Positions 41,390 through 50,638 of a stretch of DNA of 64,000 nt are shown here, one piece after another. The notes under the pieces were generated by a model that worked only from the letters and a program-made list of their open reading frames with translations, was not told the origin of the DNA and did not search any database. The position numbers were made by a program, and so were the translations under genes. The first letter of the stretch is position 1. Every line of letters starts with the position of its first letter. Source of the stretch: Phaeocystidibacter sp965659415 (GTDB taxonomy: Bacteria > Bacteroidota > Bacteroidia > Flavobacteriales > Schleiferiaceae); NCBI GenBank assembly GCA_965659415.1, contig CBFHVA010000001.1, forward strand, positions 62,001 to 126,000. The letters run 5' to 3'.

Positions 41390-44300
41390 ATGAAGAATCT
41401 TTACACTTGGTCTTTATTCCTTGCAGGGTTGGTTAGCACAACTTCTTTCGCACAAGAAGACAACCGACTTTTATTGGGTTCAGGCACTTATTCACTCAAT
41501 CCTTCTAGCGCTGAATTCGCACTTCAGACCATCGAAGGAGAAAGCTTAACCAAGTATCGAATCATTCAGTTCACTCGCCCACTTGAAAAGGTGGAAAGAG
41601 AGTGGATTGAAAACAATCTTGGGTCCATTACCGATTACTTTCCAGTAAACGCCTACGGAGTAATCCTTCAAGCTGATGTTGTTTTGGCCGATTTTGGGAA
41701 TCTTCCCGTGAACGCCATTACTCCGCTCACACCTACTATGAAAATGACACGGCGCTTGGCCGATGAGAGCATTCCTGAGTACGCATGGTCGGGTACCGGC
41801 ACGGTTTCCGTTATTGCTCAGTATCTACCAAGTGTAAACTTAGAAGCGGCAGCCAATCAGCTATCTGATGAGCGCTATGTGGTATTGGGAATTGATGAAG
41901 CCATGCATTCCCTAACGGTTCAATTGCCGCTCGATCGCAAAGAAGCTTTTGCTTCCGATTCTCGGATTCAAAGTATCCAATTAATAGAAGCACCAGGTGA
42001 GCCTGAGAACTTCAATGCTCAGCGAAGTGCTCGATCTTCTAGCGTTAAGAATCGATTTACAGCAGGTAGAAATTACGACGGAAACGGCGTGGTTGTAGGT
42101 CTTGGTGATGACGGAGACATAGGTCCACACGTGGATTATACCGGCCGAATTGTGGGTAGAAACACTGGGGCAAGTAGAGGAAACCACGGCGATCACGTAG
42201 GTGGAACCATTTTTGGGGCTGGTAACATCGACCCATATGCAGAGGGTATGGCCCCAGGTGCTGAAATTTACTATTACGACTATCCACGAAATTTGAACAA
42301 TGTAGATGCCGACTACACCGCTCATGCCATTCGAATTACCAATTCAAGCTATTCCAATGGCTGTAATGCAGGATACACCAATCGTGCACGTGAAATGGAT
42401 GAGGATATTATTCAGAATCCAAAGCTGATGCACGTATTCAGCGCTGGGAATAGTGGCACATCCAATTGTGGCTATGGCGCTGGAAACCTGTGGGGTAACA
42501 TTACGGGAGGTCACAAGGTGGGCAAGAACGTAATCGCAACCGCCAACGTTCTCGACGATGATGTGATTGCGGGATCAAGTTCGCGTGGCCCAGCTCACGA
42601 CGGACGGATCAAGCCTGATATTGCTTCCGTAGGTACGCAGGTGAATTCAACTATCGCAGGAAACAGTTATGCCCGCTTCACCGGAACAAGTATGGCCGCT
42701 CCAGGTATTGCGGGTGTTCTTGCACAAATGTTCGAAGCTTATGTAGTAAATCACACCTCTGAACCCGATGGCGGCTTGCTCAAAGCAATTTTGATGAATT
42801 CAGCCGATGATCAGGGGAACCCAGGTCCTGATTTCATTTACGGTTACGGCCGTGCGAATATCCTAAGAGGTATCCGAGATATCGAAGACGGTAATTTCAT
42901 TGTAGATTCAGTTTCTACGAATCAAACGGATTCCTTCCAACTCAATGTTCCTGCAAATACCGCAGAGCTGAGAGTAATGGTTTACTGGACCGATCCTGCA
43001 GCCTCTGTACTTGCTTCAAGAGCGCTCATTAACGATCTCAACGCAACGGTGCGTTTCAGCGATGGCACTGTATATCAGCCGTGGGTTCTCGATCCAACGC
43101 CAAATCCGGTTACCCTTAATGAAGCCGCGGTACGAGCAACGGATACCTTGAATAATGCGGAACAAATAACCGTGGCTAACCCTGCAGCGGGTGCCGTTTG
43201 GGTTCGTGTAAATGGAACCAGCGTGCCTGTAGGTCCGCAGAAGTTCTACGTGGTGTATACATACGTTCCGGATGCGGTTGAACTCACCTACCCTTACGGT
43301 GGTGAAGCTATTGAGTCTGGTTCATTGAATCGCATTTATTGGGACGCTTCTCCTGGTAGCCAAAGCTTTACATTGGAGTATAGCGTCAACGGAGGAACAA
43401 CTTGGTCATCCATCGGAACGGCAGCGGCTAATCTTCGCCAACTGGATTGGAATGTTCCCAATGTGAGTTCAGATCAACTCATGGTTCGAATTTCGCGAGG
43501 AACACAATCGGATGTAACCAATCACCCTTGCGTGTTGATTGACGCGCCGCGATCATTGCAAGTGGCTCAGGCATGTCCTGATAGCATCACGTTCCGTTGG
43601 GACCCAGTTCCAGGAGCGGTAGAATATGAATTCTACTTATTAGGTGCGCAATACATGGATAGTGTGGGTCGGACCGTTGACACCTTCTTTATTGCTCGCA
43701 ACCAACCACCAAATGCAGAATTGTGGTACAGCGTTGCGGCGGTTCCAGCGGCAAATGGGGCTGCAGGAATTCGCGCTTATGCTAGATCTAAAGCTCCAGG
43801 CTTTTCAAACTGCATCATCAATATTGATGTGAACGCTTCTGTGATGGTATCTCCACAAGCTGGAGTGGCTCCACAATGCCACGACTTAACAGCTATGAAT
43901 GTGACCGTTCAAGTATCCAATAACGGTATTCAAACCGTTGACTCTATCCCAATGAGCTTGGAGTTCAATGGAAATGTCTTTCAGGATACATTATTCGGCC
44001 CACTCTCATCAGGAGCTGTCACCAACTTCACATTCTCGAATACAATCAATGCTTCTTCTTTAGGATCGAAAACAGTGAAAGTTTGGCAGTCCATTAAAGA
44101 TGACGCATACCGATTTAACGATACTTCAGAAGTCTCCTTCGACGTGATTTCAAGTGGTATGAGTCAAAGTCTTCCATTCATTGAAAACTTCGATTCATGG
44201 CCAAACTGCAGCACTTCTTCCGATTGTGAACAAACGGTGTGCGCACTGCCGAATGATTGGAGTAACCTCGACAATGGTGTTTATGACGACATCGACTTCC

Positions 44301-46285
44301 GAACGGATAATGGAGGCACGCCTTCCAGCGGTACGGGTCCTTCTGTGGATCACACCACGGGTTCGAACCTTGGAAATTATTTATATCTCGAGGCAAGCGG
44401 CGGATGTACGTTTAAAGAGGCTCAGTTGATGACGCCTTGTATTGACCTAACCAGCGCAAACGCTCCTGAGCTTGAATTCTGGTACCACATGAATGGCGCA
44501 GACATCGGAGAACTCCACGTAGATATCTTCAGTGATGGTGAATGGACCTTGGATGTGGCACCAGCTAAGATTGGCAGTCAGGGCAACCAGTGGTTAAGCG
44601 AAAATATCAGTCTCGTTCCTTGGATTGGCAGAACAGTAACGGTTCGCTTCAGAGGCACAACCGCCGGAGACTGGCAAGGAGATATTGCCTTAGACGATAT
44701 CAGTGTACAACAGGCTGCGGGTGCTCCAGCAGCTGCATTTTCTGTGAGCAATCCTACGCCTTGTGTAGGTGAAATTGTGATGCTTGAAGATTTGTCGCAG
44801 AACGTTCCAAACAACTGGACATGGAGCATTACACCCAATACGTTCAGCTTTGTGAACGGAACAAATGCCAATTCTCAGAATCCGCAAGTAGCCTTCTCTG
44901 CACTTGGAAATTACACCGTAAGCCTTATTGCTTCCAACGTAAATGGGTCCGATACCATTACCCAGGTTGCAGCTGTTATGGTTGGAAACGGATTCGCATT
45001 ACCTTTCAAAGAGGACTTTCAAGGTTCGTTTGCCCCAGCGGGATGGACCGTTGAAAACCCTGATGCAAACTTGACATGGGAGCAACAGAGCTGTATAGGA
45101 ATTAATGGTCAAGCTACTTTTGCGGCGCGCGTTGATAACTTCAACTACGCAGCTACGCTTCAGCCAGACCGTTTGGAATCGCCAAGTTTGGACTTGACAA
45201 ACTCCACCACTCCTTCCCTAGTTTTTGATTATTCCTACACAGGGACACCTACCAATCGCAATGATCGTTTGATGGTGGAGATTTCTTCTGATTGTGGAAA
45301 CACCTGGGATGCACCTGTACTCAACTTAACCGGCAATGACCTTGCTACGGCTCCAGTACAATCTGGAAGGTATATTCCTTCCAATGGTGGATGGTGGCGT
45401 CGCGATACAGTAGATTTAACAGCGTATGCCGGCATGAGCATCAAAATGCGATTCATCAACATTACAGATGGAGGCAACTCGCTCTACATCGATAACATTC
45501 AGGTGTATGACTTGTCCGTTGCACTTCCATCGTCAGTCTTCAATAGCAATTTGCAAGACAGTTGCCTTGCACAAACCTTCACCTTCGATTACCCAGGCAT
45601 GAATGCCACAGAAGTGGAATGGAACTTCGGAGCCGGAGCCACACCAAGCACGGCTCTTGGAGTAGGCCCACACAGTGTTACCTACAGCTTCGGAGGATCT
45701 AAATTGGTGAGCATGACGGCAAGGAATGCCGGTGGTGAAGTATCTAACAATGAGGTCTTCATTGTGTACAGCAAGGCTAATGCAGACTATTCTTATTCCT
45801 TCTTGCCGAACACCAATGGGCTTGATGTTCAATTCTCATCTGGTCCATCTACAGGGAATATTGATAACTTCTTCTGGGACTTTGACGACAATGGCGCAAC
45901 GTCTACTCAAGAAAATCCAGTACACACCTTTAGTACAGGAGGTCGACCATATGAGGTGATGTTGATAGTTGACAATCGTTGCGGCCCCGATACCATCATG
46001 AAGACCATCGCGGATGTAAACGTGAATGAGAATACTCCAAATCATTGGATACTCGCGCCGAATCCAGCGTCGACCCAAATTGCGCTCATGAGCACCACAG
46101 GTGAGCTCGGTGTACAAAGAGTTTCGATTGTAGGTATGGATGGTAAGTTGATTCGATCGGAAGAAACATTGACCAACCCTGCTCACATTGTATTAAACAT
46201 TGCCGAACTACCAACTGGAGTGTACATTCTCCAGGCCGAAACGAAAGATGAGGTTCATGCCATGCGCTGTGTCATTCAGAGGTAA
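41390..46285 (+). CDS. Giant secreted S8 subtilisin-like protease with T9SS domain
   Basis: A 1631-residue secreted protease. Signal peptide LYTWSLFLAGLVSTTSFAQ; a propeptide-like region to about 200; an S8 catalytic domain (about 210-505) with the triad Asp240 (GDDGDIGPH), His269 (GNHGDHVGGT) and Ser434 (TGTSMAAPG), plus the oxyanion Asn354 (SAGNSG). Then a beta domain (about 515-620) typical after S8 in Bacteroidota, a fibronectin-like region (about 710-800), a jelly-roll/MAM-like module (about 925-1100; FWYHMNGADIG), PKD domains (about 1110-1200; AFSALGNYTVSLIASN) and another near 1370-1550, and a T9SS type A domain at the end (HWILAPNPASTQIALMST ... IYILQAET-like). Likely a surface or secreted degradative enzyme. 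A GCGAG/CTCGC hairpin at 41351-41364 precedes it. Confidence 0.93.
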   Translation: MKNLYTWSLFLAGLVSTTSFAQEDNRLLLGSGTYSLNPSSAEFALQTIEGESLTKYRIIQFTRPLEKVEREWIENNLGSITDYFPVNAYGVILQADVVLADFGNLPVNAITPLTPTMKMTRRLADESIPEYAWSGTGTVSVIAQYLPSVNLEAAANQLSDERYVVLGIDEAMHSLTVQLPLDRKEAFASDSRIQSIQLIEAPGEPENFNAQRSARSSSVKNRFTAGRNYDGNGVVVGLGDDGDIGPHVDYTGRIVGRNTGASRGNHGDHVGGTIFGAGNIDPYAEGMAPGAEIYYYDYPRNLNNVDADYTAHAIRITNSSYSNGCNAGYTNRAREMDEDIIQNPKLMHVFSAGNSGTSNCGYGAGNLWGNITGGHKVGKNVIATANVLDDDVIAGSSSRGPAHDGRIKPDIASVGTQVNSTIAGNSYARFTGTSMAAPGIAGVLAQMFEAYVVNHTSEPDGGLLKAILMNSADDQGNPGPDFIYGYGRANILRGIRDIEDGNFIVDSVSTNQTDSFQLNVPANTAELRVMVYWTDPAASVLASRALINDLNATVRFSDGTVYQPWVLDPTPNPVTLNEAAVRATDTLNNAEQITVANPAAGAVWVRVNGTSVPVGPQKFYVVYTYVPDAVELTYPYGGEAIESGSLNRIYWDASPGSQSFTLEYSVNGGTTWSSIGTAAANLRQLDWNVPNVSSDQLMVRISRGTQSDVTNHPCVLIDAPRSLQVAQACPDSITFRWDPVPGAVEYEFYLLGAQYMDSVGRTVDTFFIARNQPPNAELWYSVAAVPAANGAAGIRAYARSKAPGFSNCIINIDVNASVMVSPQAGVAPQCHDLTAMNVTVQVSNNGIQTVDSIPMSLEFNGNVFQDTLFGPLSSGAVTNFTFSNTINASSLGSKTVKVWQSIKDDAYRFNDTSEVSFDVISSGMSQSLPFIENFDSWPNCSTSSDCEQTVCALPNDWSNLDNGVYDDIDFRTDNGGTPSSGTGPSVDHTTGSNLGNYLYLEASGGCTFKEAQLMTPCIDLTSANAPELEFWYHMNGADIGELHVDIFSDGEWTLDVAPAKIGSQGNQWLSENISLVPWIGRTVTVRFRGTTAGDWQGDIALDDISVQQAAGAPAAAFSVSNPTPCVGEIVMLEDLSQNVPNNWTWSITPNTFSFVNGTNANSQNPQVAFSALGNYTVSLIASNVNGSDTITQVAAVMVGNGFALPFKEDFQGSFAPAGWTVENPDANLTWEQQSCIGINGQATFAARVDNFNYAATLQPDRLESPSLDLTNSTTPSLVFDYSYTGTPTNRNDRLMVEISSDCGNTWDAPVLNLTGNDLATAPVQSGRYIPSNGGWWRRDTVDLTAYAGMSIKMRFINITDGGNSLYIDNIQVYDLSVALPSSVFNSNLQDSCLAQTFTFDYPGMNATEVEWNFGAGATPSTALGVGPHSVTYSFGGSKLVSMTARNAGGEVSNNEVFIVYSKANADYSYSFLPNTNGLDVQFSSGPSTGNIDNFFWDFDDNGATSTQENPVHTFSTGGRPYEVMLIVDNRCGPDTIMKTIADVNVNENTPNHWILAPNPASTQIALMSTTGELGVQRVSIVGMDGKLIRSEETLTNPAHIVLNIAELPTGVYILQAETKDEVHAMRCVIQR

Positions 46286-46304
46286 ATCACAACACATACT
46301 TCGT

Positions 46305-46339
46305 GAAAGAGCTGCCATTTGGTGGCTCTTTCTATTTTT
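46305..46339 (+). terminator. Terminator after the subtilisin gene
   Basis: GAAAGAGC and GCTCTTTC form an 8-bp stem, followed by CTATTTTT. The T-tract overlaps a TATTTTTG promoter-like element for marC (46333-46340). Confidence 0.8.
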
Positions 46340-46340
46340 G
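46333..46340 (+). promoter_or_regulatory. Candidate -7 element of marC within the terminator tail
   Basis: TATTTTTG matches TAnnTTTG and lies 11 bases before the ATG at 46352, but no TTG at the proper -33 distance is seen; the nearest is 11 bases upstream. Confidence 0.42.
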
Positions 46341-46351
46341 CACCGTTCAAC

Positions 46352-46999
46352 ATGAATGATATGGCTGACCTACTATCTTATTCCCTACTGATTTTTACTT
46401 CGTTCTTTACGCTCATCAATCCATTGGGTACCATGCCGATTTTCATGACCATGACGGCGAATTTGAGCGATTCGGATAGAGCACACACGGCACGAAAAGC
46501 AAGCATTGTCGCTTTCATTACCATTGTACTCTTCGCTTTTTCAGGTCAATTGCTCTTCAGCTTTTTCGGGATTTCGGTAAACTCGTTCCGCGTGGTAGGT
46601 GGGATTATTTTCTTTTTGATGGGCATGGACATGCTTCAGGCTCGTTTAGCTCGAACCAAAGTTCAAGATGAAGAGGTGAAGAGTTATGTAAACGATATAT
46701 CTGTTACCCCCTTGGCCATTCCCATGATTTGTGGCCCGGGAGCCATGACGAATGCCATCATCATGATGGAAGATGCTGATACTAACCTAAAGGTGGTAAC
46801 ACTGGTGGTAGTCATCTTTTTGGTTATGCTCCTGGTGTACTTGATTCTCCTCTCCTCTTCCAAGATCATCAAGCTACTTGGTGAAACATGCAATACGGTA
46901 ATGATGCGCTTAATGGGTCTAATTGTGATGGTGATTGCTGTGGAGTTTTTCTTCAGCGGAATGAAGCCCATCCTCATTGATATCCTAAGATCAGTTTAA
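46352..46999 (+). CDS. MarC-family membrane protein
   Basis: A 215-residue inner membrane protein with six helices, of the MarC (UPF0056) family. Motifs: FTSFFTLINPLGTMPIFMTMT near the N-terminus, RVVGGIIFFLMGMDML, the central TPLAIPMICGPGAMTNAIIMM, and LMGLIVMVIAVEFFFSG at the end. The family was once linked to antibiotic resistance, but that link is not supported; function is unknown. I took the ATG at 46352 (MNDMADLL); 46361 is also possible. It is convergent with the second symporter, and the stops overlap by 3 bases. Confidence 0.93.
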   Translation: MNDMADLLSYSLLIFTSFFTLINPLGTMPIFMTMTANLSDSDRAHTARKASIVAFITIVLFAFSGQLLFSFFGISVNSFRVVGGIIFFLMGMDMLQARLARTKVQDEEVKSYVNDISVTPLAIPMICGPGAMTNAIIMMEDADTNLKVVTLVVVIFLVMLLVYLILLSSSKIIKLLGETCNTVMMRLMGLIVMVIAVEFFFSGMKPILIDILRSV

Positions 47000-48504
47000 G
47001 CCCTTGTATCGAGCGGCACCACCGATTTGTTGGACGTACCCAGCGAAGTAATGAAAAGCAGCAACATCATTACGAGTCCGTTGAACAGCAGTAACTCAAA
47101 GCCAAACTTGTAGTTAAACCACACCTCTGAGTATCGATTGACGATGTACGTCACAACTGGACTGGCAATGGCCAAAACGGGAACGAGTTGATCCAATGGC
47201 TTGCGCTTAGTAAACAATCCAAATGCATACAGTCCGAGCAAAGGCCCGTAGGTATAACCGGCTACCTTGAACAATTCGCTGATTACATTCTGTGGAGCCG
47301 TGTACTTGAATAGGATAATCACTATTAGAATTACTATCGACATGCCCACGTGTACCCATCTCCGCGTGCTTTTCACTGATTGATCATCACTCTCAGTATT
47401 CATATCCAAAATATCAACAGAAAAGGACGTCGTAAGCGATGTAAGGGCGCTATCAGCGCTTGAATAAGCAGATGCAATCAATCCAATAATGAAGAATACA
47501 ACAACTACAGCAGGTAAACCTTCACTAAGGGCAACAGCTGGATATAAATTGTCGTTAGCCGCCTCAATACCTACTAGGCTTGCATAATCGTACAACAAGA
47601 TTCCAAGCGATAGAAAAACGAGGTTGATAAAGATCAGCGACAAACTGAACCCATACATATTCTTTTGGGCGTCCTTCAAACTGCGACAAGTCAAGTTTTT
47701 TTGCATCATATCTTGATCTAAACCTGTCATGCAAATCGTGATGAACATACCTCCTAGGAACTGTTTAAGAAAATGCTGATTGGAGGCTCCATTAAAAAGT
47801 GAGCTCCAAAACCCTCCTTTATCTTCTCCAGTAAAAAACACCTTCGAGTTTGAATGATCTTTGATGTAATCGATCAGGCTTACACCCTCCTGAATAACCA
47901 GATCGGAAATGTAATAGATTGTCAATCCAACAGCTGCCAGCATAAAGGTGGTTTGAAGCGTGTCGGTGTACACAATGGTTTTAATTCCTCCCCTAAAGGT
48001 GTAAATCCAAATGAGGGCGATGGTACACACTACGGTTAGCCAGAAAGGGACACCTAACTCATCAAAAACAGCAAGCTGAAGTACGTTGGCCACCAAAAAC
48101 AACCTGAAACTCGCTCCGATAATTCGTGAAAGCAAAAAGAAGGACGCCCCCGTTTTATAAGTAGCCGAACCAAAACGCGAATGCAGGTATGTATAAATTG
48201 AAGTGAGGTTGAGTCGATAATAGAGAGGCAGCAAAACATGCGCAATAACAACGTATCCCGCAAAATAACCCATCACCATCTGCATATAAGCAAACTGAGA
48301 TCCTTCTACCCATCCTGGAACGGAAATAAAAGTTACCCCACTCAGTGAAGCGCCAATCATTCCAAAGGCTACCACAAACCACGGCGATGATCTGTTCCCT
48401 CGAAAGAAAGTAGCATTGCTATCGCTTTTACCTGTAATTCTGGCAATTAAGAGCAGGACGGCAAAATATCCCAATACCATGAAGAGAATGGTGGTTGCTG
48501 ACAT
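46996..48504 (-). CDS. Sodium/solute symporter (SSS family)
   Basis: A 502-residue SSS-family transporter without the soluble insert of the symporter at 36934. Visible: GASLSGVTFISVPGWVEGSQFAYMQMVMGYF, LLPLYYRLNLTSIYTYLHSRFG, TFRGGIKTIVYTDTLQT, MTGLDQDMMQKNLTCRSLKDAQKNM and GLIASAYSSADSALTSLTTSFSVDIL. About 13 helices. Substrate unknown. Its ATG is preceded at 5 bases by TATATTCG on the minus strand. It is divergent from recR. Confidence 0.93.
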   Translation of the reverse strand: MSATTILFMVLGYFAVLLLIARITGKSDSNATFFRGNRSSPWFVVAFGMIGASLSGVTFISVPGWVEGSQFAYMQMVMGYFAGYVVIAHVLLPLYYRLNLTSIYTYLHSRFGSATYKTGASFFLLSRIIGASFRLFLVANVLQLAVFDELGVPFWLTVVCTIALIWIYTFRGGIKTIVYTDTLQTTFMLAAVGLTIYYISDLVIQEGVSLIDYIKDHSNSKVFFTGEDKGGFWSSLFNGASNQHFLKQFLGGMFITICMTGLDQDMMQKNLTCRSLKDAQKNMYGFSLSLIFINLVFLSLGILLYDYASLVGIEAANDNLYPAVALSEGLPAVVVVFFIIGLIASAYSSADSALTSLTTSFSVDILDMNTESDDQSVKSTRRWVHVGMSIVILIVIILFKYTAPQNVISELFKVAGYTYGPLLGLYAFGLFTKRKPLDQLVPVLAIASPVVTYIVNRYSEVWFNYKFGFELLLFNGLVMMLLLFITSLGTSNKSVVPLDTRA

Positions 48505-48509
48505 GGGTA

Positions 48510-48517
48510 CGAATATA
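48510..48517 (-). promoter_or_regulatory. Candidate -7 element, leaderless spacing
   Basis: TATATTCG on the minus strand ends 5 bases before the symporter ATG at 48504, one base from the TAnnTTTG consensus. Confidence 0.5.
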
Positions 48518-48572
48518 GAATATTAGTTAGTGGTCTTTGTCCTGTGTGAAACGGACTAATCACGAAATAGAG

Positions 48573-48593
48573 ACTAGTGTCTAGGGACTAGTA
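48573..48593. repeat. Triple CTAG cluster between divergent genes
   Basis: Two copies of the palindrome ACTAGT (48573-48578, 48588-48593) flank a third CTAG (48581-48584). CTTTGTC (48535-48541) and GACAAAG (48604-48610) form a wider inverted pair around them. An operator for the divergent symporter and recR promoters is possible; no binding protein can be named. Confidence 0.45.
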
Positions 48594-48620
48594 ACCACCG
48601 GATGACAAAGGTCTATATCC

Positions 48621-48628
48621 TATCTTTA
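48621..48628 (+). promoter_or_regulatory. Candidate -7 element of recR, leaderless spacing
   Basis: TATCTTTA, one base from TAnnTTTG, ends 4 bases before the recR ATG at 48633. Confidence 0.5.
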
Positions 48629-48632
48629 CCCC

Positions 48633-49253
48633 ATGCAATACTCATCCAAAGTATTAGAGAACGCCATCCACGAAATTGCTAAGCTGCCTGGTATTGGTCA
48701 GCGTACGGCGCTTCGTTTGGCCCTGCACATGTTAAGGCAAGAGCCCAACGACATTCACGCACTATCTGAAGGATTGCGAAAGTTGGTTGATGAAGTGGTT
48801 TATTGCAAGAATTGCCACAATGTAAGCGACACTGAAATTTGCCATATCTGCAGCGATCCAAGAAGAGACCAATCGCTGATATGCGTGGTAGAAGATATCC
48901 GAGACGTAATGGCCATTGAGCAAACCAGTCAGTATCGTGGTTTATACCACGTACTTGGTGGATTGATATCACCGATGGATGGTATTGGTCCGGGAGATTT
49001 AAACGTGAGCACGCTTATCGACAAATCTCGAAAGGAAGAGGTAAAAGAAATCATTTTCGCTTTAAGCTCGAACATGGAAGGCGACACGACAACTTTTTAC
49101 ATCTACAAAAGGTTGGCAGAATCAGAAGTAAACATGAGTACGATTGCTCGTGGTTTAGCTGTTGGCGACGCCCTTGAATATGCCGATGAAATCACTTTGG
49201 GAAGATCGTTGCAAAACCGCATTCCTTACGAGCAAAGCATGGGTTCTAAGTGA
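48633..49253 (+). CDS. recR: Recombination protein RecR
   Basis: A 206-residue RecR, which works with RecF and RecO in gap repair. Family features in order: helix-hairpin-helix LAKLPGIGQRTALRLALHML, the C4 zinc finger CKNCHNVSDTEICHICSDPRRD, the Toprim stretch LICVVEDIRDVMAIEQT, and GLYHVLGGLISPMDGIGP. Its TGA overlaps the GTG start of the next gene (GTGA), so it is coupled to two glycan-related genes that have no obvious link to repair. Confidence 0.97.
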   Translation: MQYSSKVLENAIHEIAKLPGIGQRTALRLALHMLRQEPNDIHALSEGLRKLVDEVVYCKNCHNVSDTEICHICSDPRRDQSLICVVEDIRDVMAIEQTSQYRGLYHVLGGLISPMDGIGPGDLNVSTLIDKSRKEEVKEIIFALSSNMEGDTTTFYIYKRLAESEVNMSTIARGLAVGDALEYADEITLGRSLQNRIPYEQSMGSK

Positions 49254-50638
49254 ACGACCGCCAGTTTACATATTTGTTCTACTCCCTTCTTCTGATATGG
49301 CTCGCTACCACTTACTGGCGAAGTCCATATATCGGAGCCGAAGAGGATTCCTTTACCGCTGTTCTCACCGCCCACGAAAGCTTCACAAGCGGACAATACG
49401 TGATGTCTCGCTTACCGGGTCACCCCATTTTTGAATATTTATTGAGATACACCTGGCCGCTAAGAAATTTCATGTGGCCCTTATTCATTGCGCTGGGGAC
49501 TGTGGTTTCGGCAGTTTTTGTTCAAGGGATATTGAAACATCACAAAATAGAAGGAATTCGCCGTTTCTTGGTTTTAGGTCTTTTTCTCACGCCTGCAATG
49601 ACCATCGCCAACACGGAGACCATGGAGTACACGCTCTCTTTGGCTTTTCTGCTCGGAGCGTGGTGGCATGGAGAGCGGCGTCATTTCCTCTATGCGGCCA
49701 TTTTTCTAAGTATCGCGGTTGGACTCCGACTACCCAATTTGATTTATGGATTGCCTTTGTTCGTCCTCTTCATTCAACGAACCAATATCCGAATTGCTCT
49801 TTCCTTCGCGGCAATAACCTTCCTTTTGAGCGCATTTTGGTATGTGCCTGTGTACCTGAGTTACGGTTGGGATTTCTTCAACACCTACTCCCTTCCCTAT
49901 CCACCATTGTTCAAGGTGCTATATAAGGGAACCGTTGGCGCTTGGGGTATTATGGGGTCCATAGCACTTCTGGGGTCTGCTTTATTCATTCATTGGAAAG
50001 AAGTGTTTACCGCCCTGAGAAAGCCCATTGCCTTGCCCTACCTTACTGCTCTTATTCTATCCCTATTTATCTTTATCGCGCTACCCGAGAAATCCGTGTT
50101 TCTACTCCCGTTCACATTGGTTTTCGGCATGTTGCTCTTGAAGTTTGTGAAGAAACCTTTTGGGCACTTTACACATGCCGTACTGCTGCTCAATCCCATA
50201 CTTTTAGGAACTGATTTAGTTGATGAAAATCGAGGTATTCCGCCAAGCGAAGTGGATTACATCTTGAGCGCAGGGTCTCAATCCATGGGGATACAGCTAT
50301 TTCTTCCCGACCCAGGCGCGAAGCGACGAAATAAAGATCGATTCACACGAGAACTGGATCAGCAATTGCGAACACTGCCACCGAATAGCGTAGTGGTCAC
50401 GGGTTGGTGGTATCCCATGCTTGAAGTGCTGCATGTTGATCAGCCCGAATTCTACCGCTCACGAGGCATTGAACACTTCTATTACATCGATGAATCTTCA
50501 ATGAGGGATGCCATGAAAGCTGGAAAGTCCATATTTTACGCCCCTGAAGCCGAAATATTCAATATCCAGAAATACGGTCATGCTCTGCTTTCCCGTTATG
50601 GTCAACCGATAAGCCAACCTACTCCTCCCGAATTGTGA
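49250..50638 (+). CDS. Polytopic membrane protein, GT-C glycosyltransferase-like
   Basis: A 462-residue protein with about ten membrane helices and a soluble C-terminal part (about 360-462). After the first helix comes an acidic loop (RSPYIGAEEDSFTAVLTAHESFTSGQY) and PGHPIFEYLLRY. This is the general layout of GT-C enzymes and of flavobacterial mannosyltransferase-like proteins. No definite family motif was identified. It starts with GTG overlapping the recR stop and ends overlapping the GTG start of the GT2 gene (GTGA at both ends), so recR, this gene and the GT2 gene form one coupled unit. An envelope-glycan role is inferred from its partner. Confidence 0.75.
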   Translation: MNDRQFTYLFYSLLLIWLATTYWRSPYIGAEEDSFTAVLTAHESFTSGQYVMSRLPGHPIFEYLLRYTWPLRNFMWPLFIALGTVVSAVFVQGILKHHKIEGIRRFLVLGLFLTPAMTIANTETMEYTLSLAFLLGAWWHGERRHFLYAAIFLSIAVGLRLPNLIYGLPLFVLFIQRTNIRIALSFAAITFLLSAFWYVPVYLSYGWDFFNTYSLPYPPLFKVLYKGTVGAWGIMGSIALLGSALFIHWKEVFTALRKPIALPYLTALILSLFIFIALPEKSVFLLPFTLVFGMLLLKFVKKPFGHFTHAVLLLNPILLGTDLVDENRGIPPSEVDYILSAGSQSMGIQLFLPDPGAKRRNKDRFTRELDQQLRTLPPNSVVVTGWWYPMLEVLHVDQPEFYRSRGIEHFYYIDESSMRDAMKAGKSIFYAPEAEIFNIQKYGHALLSRYGQPISQPTPPEL

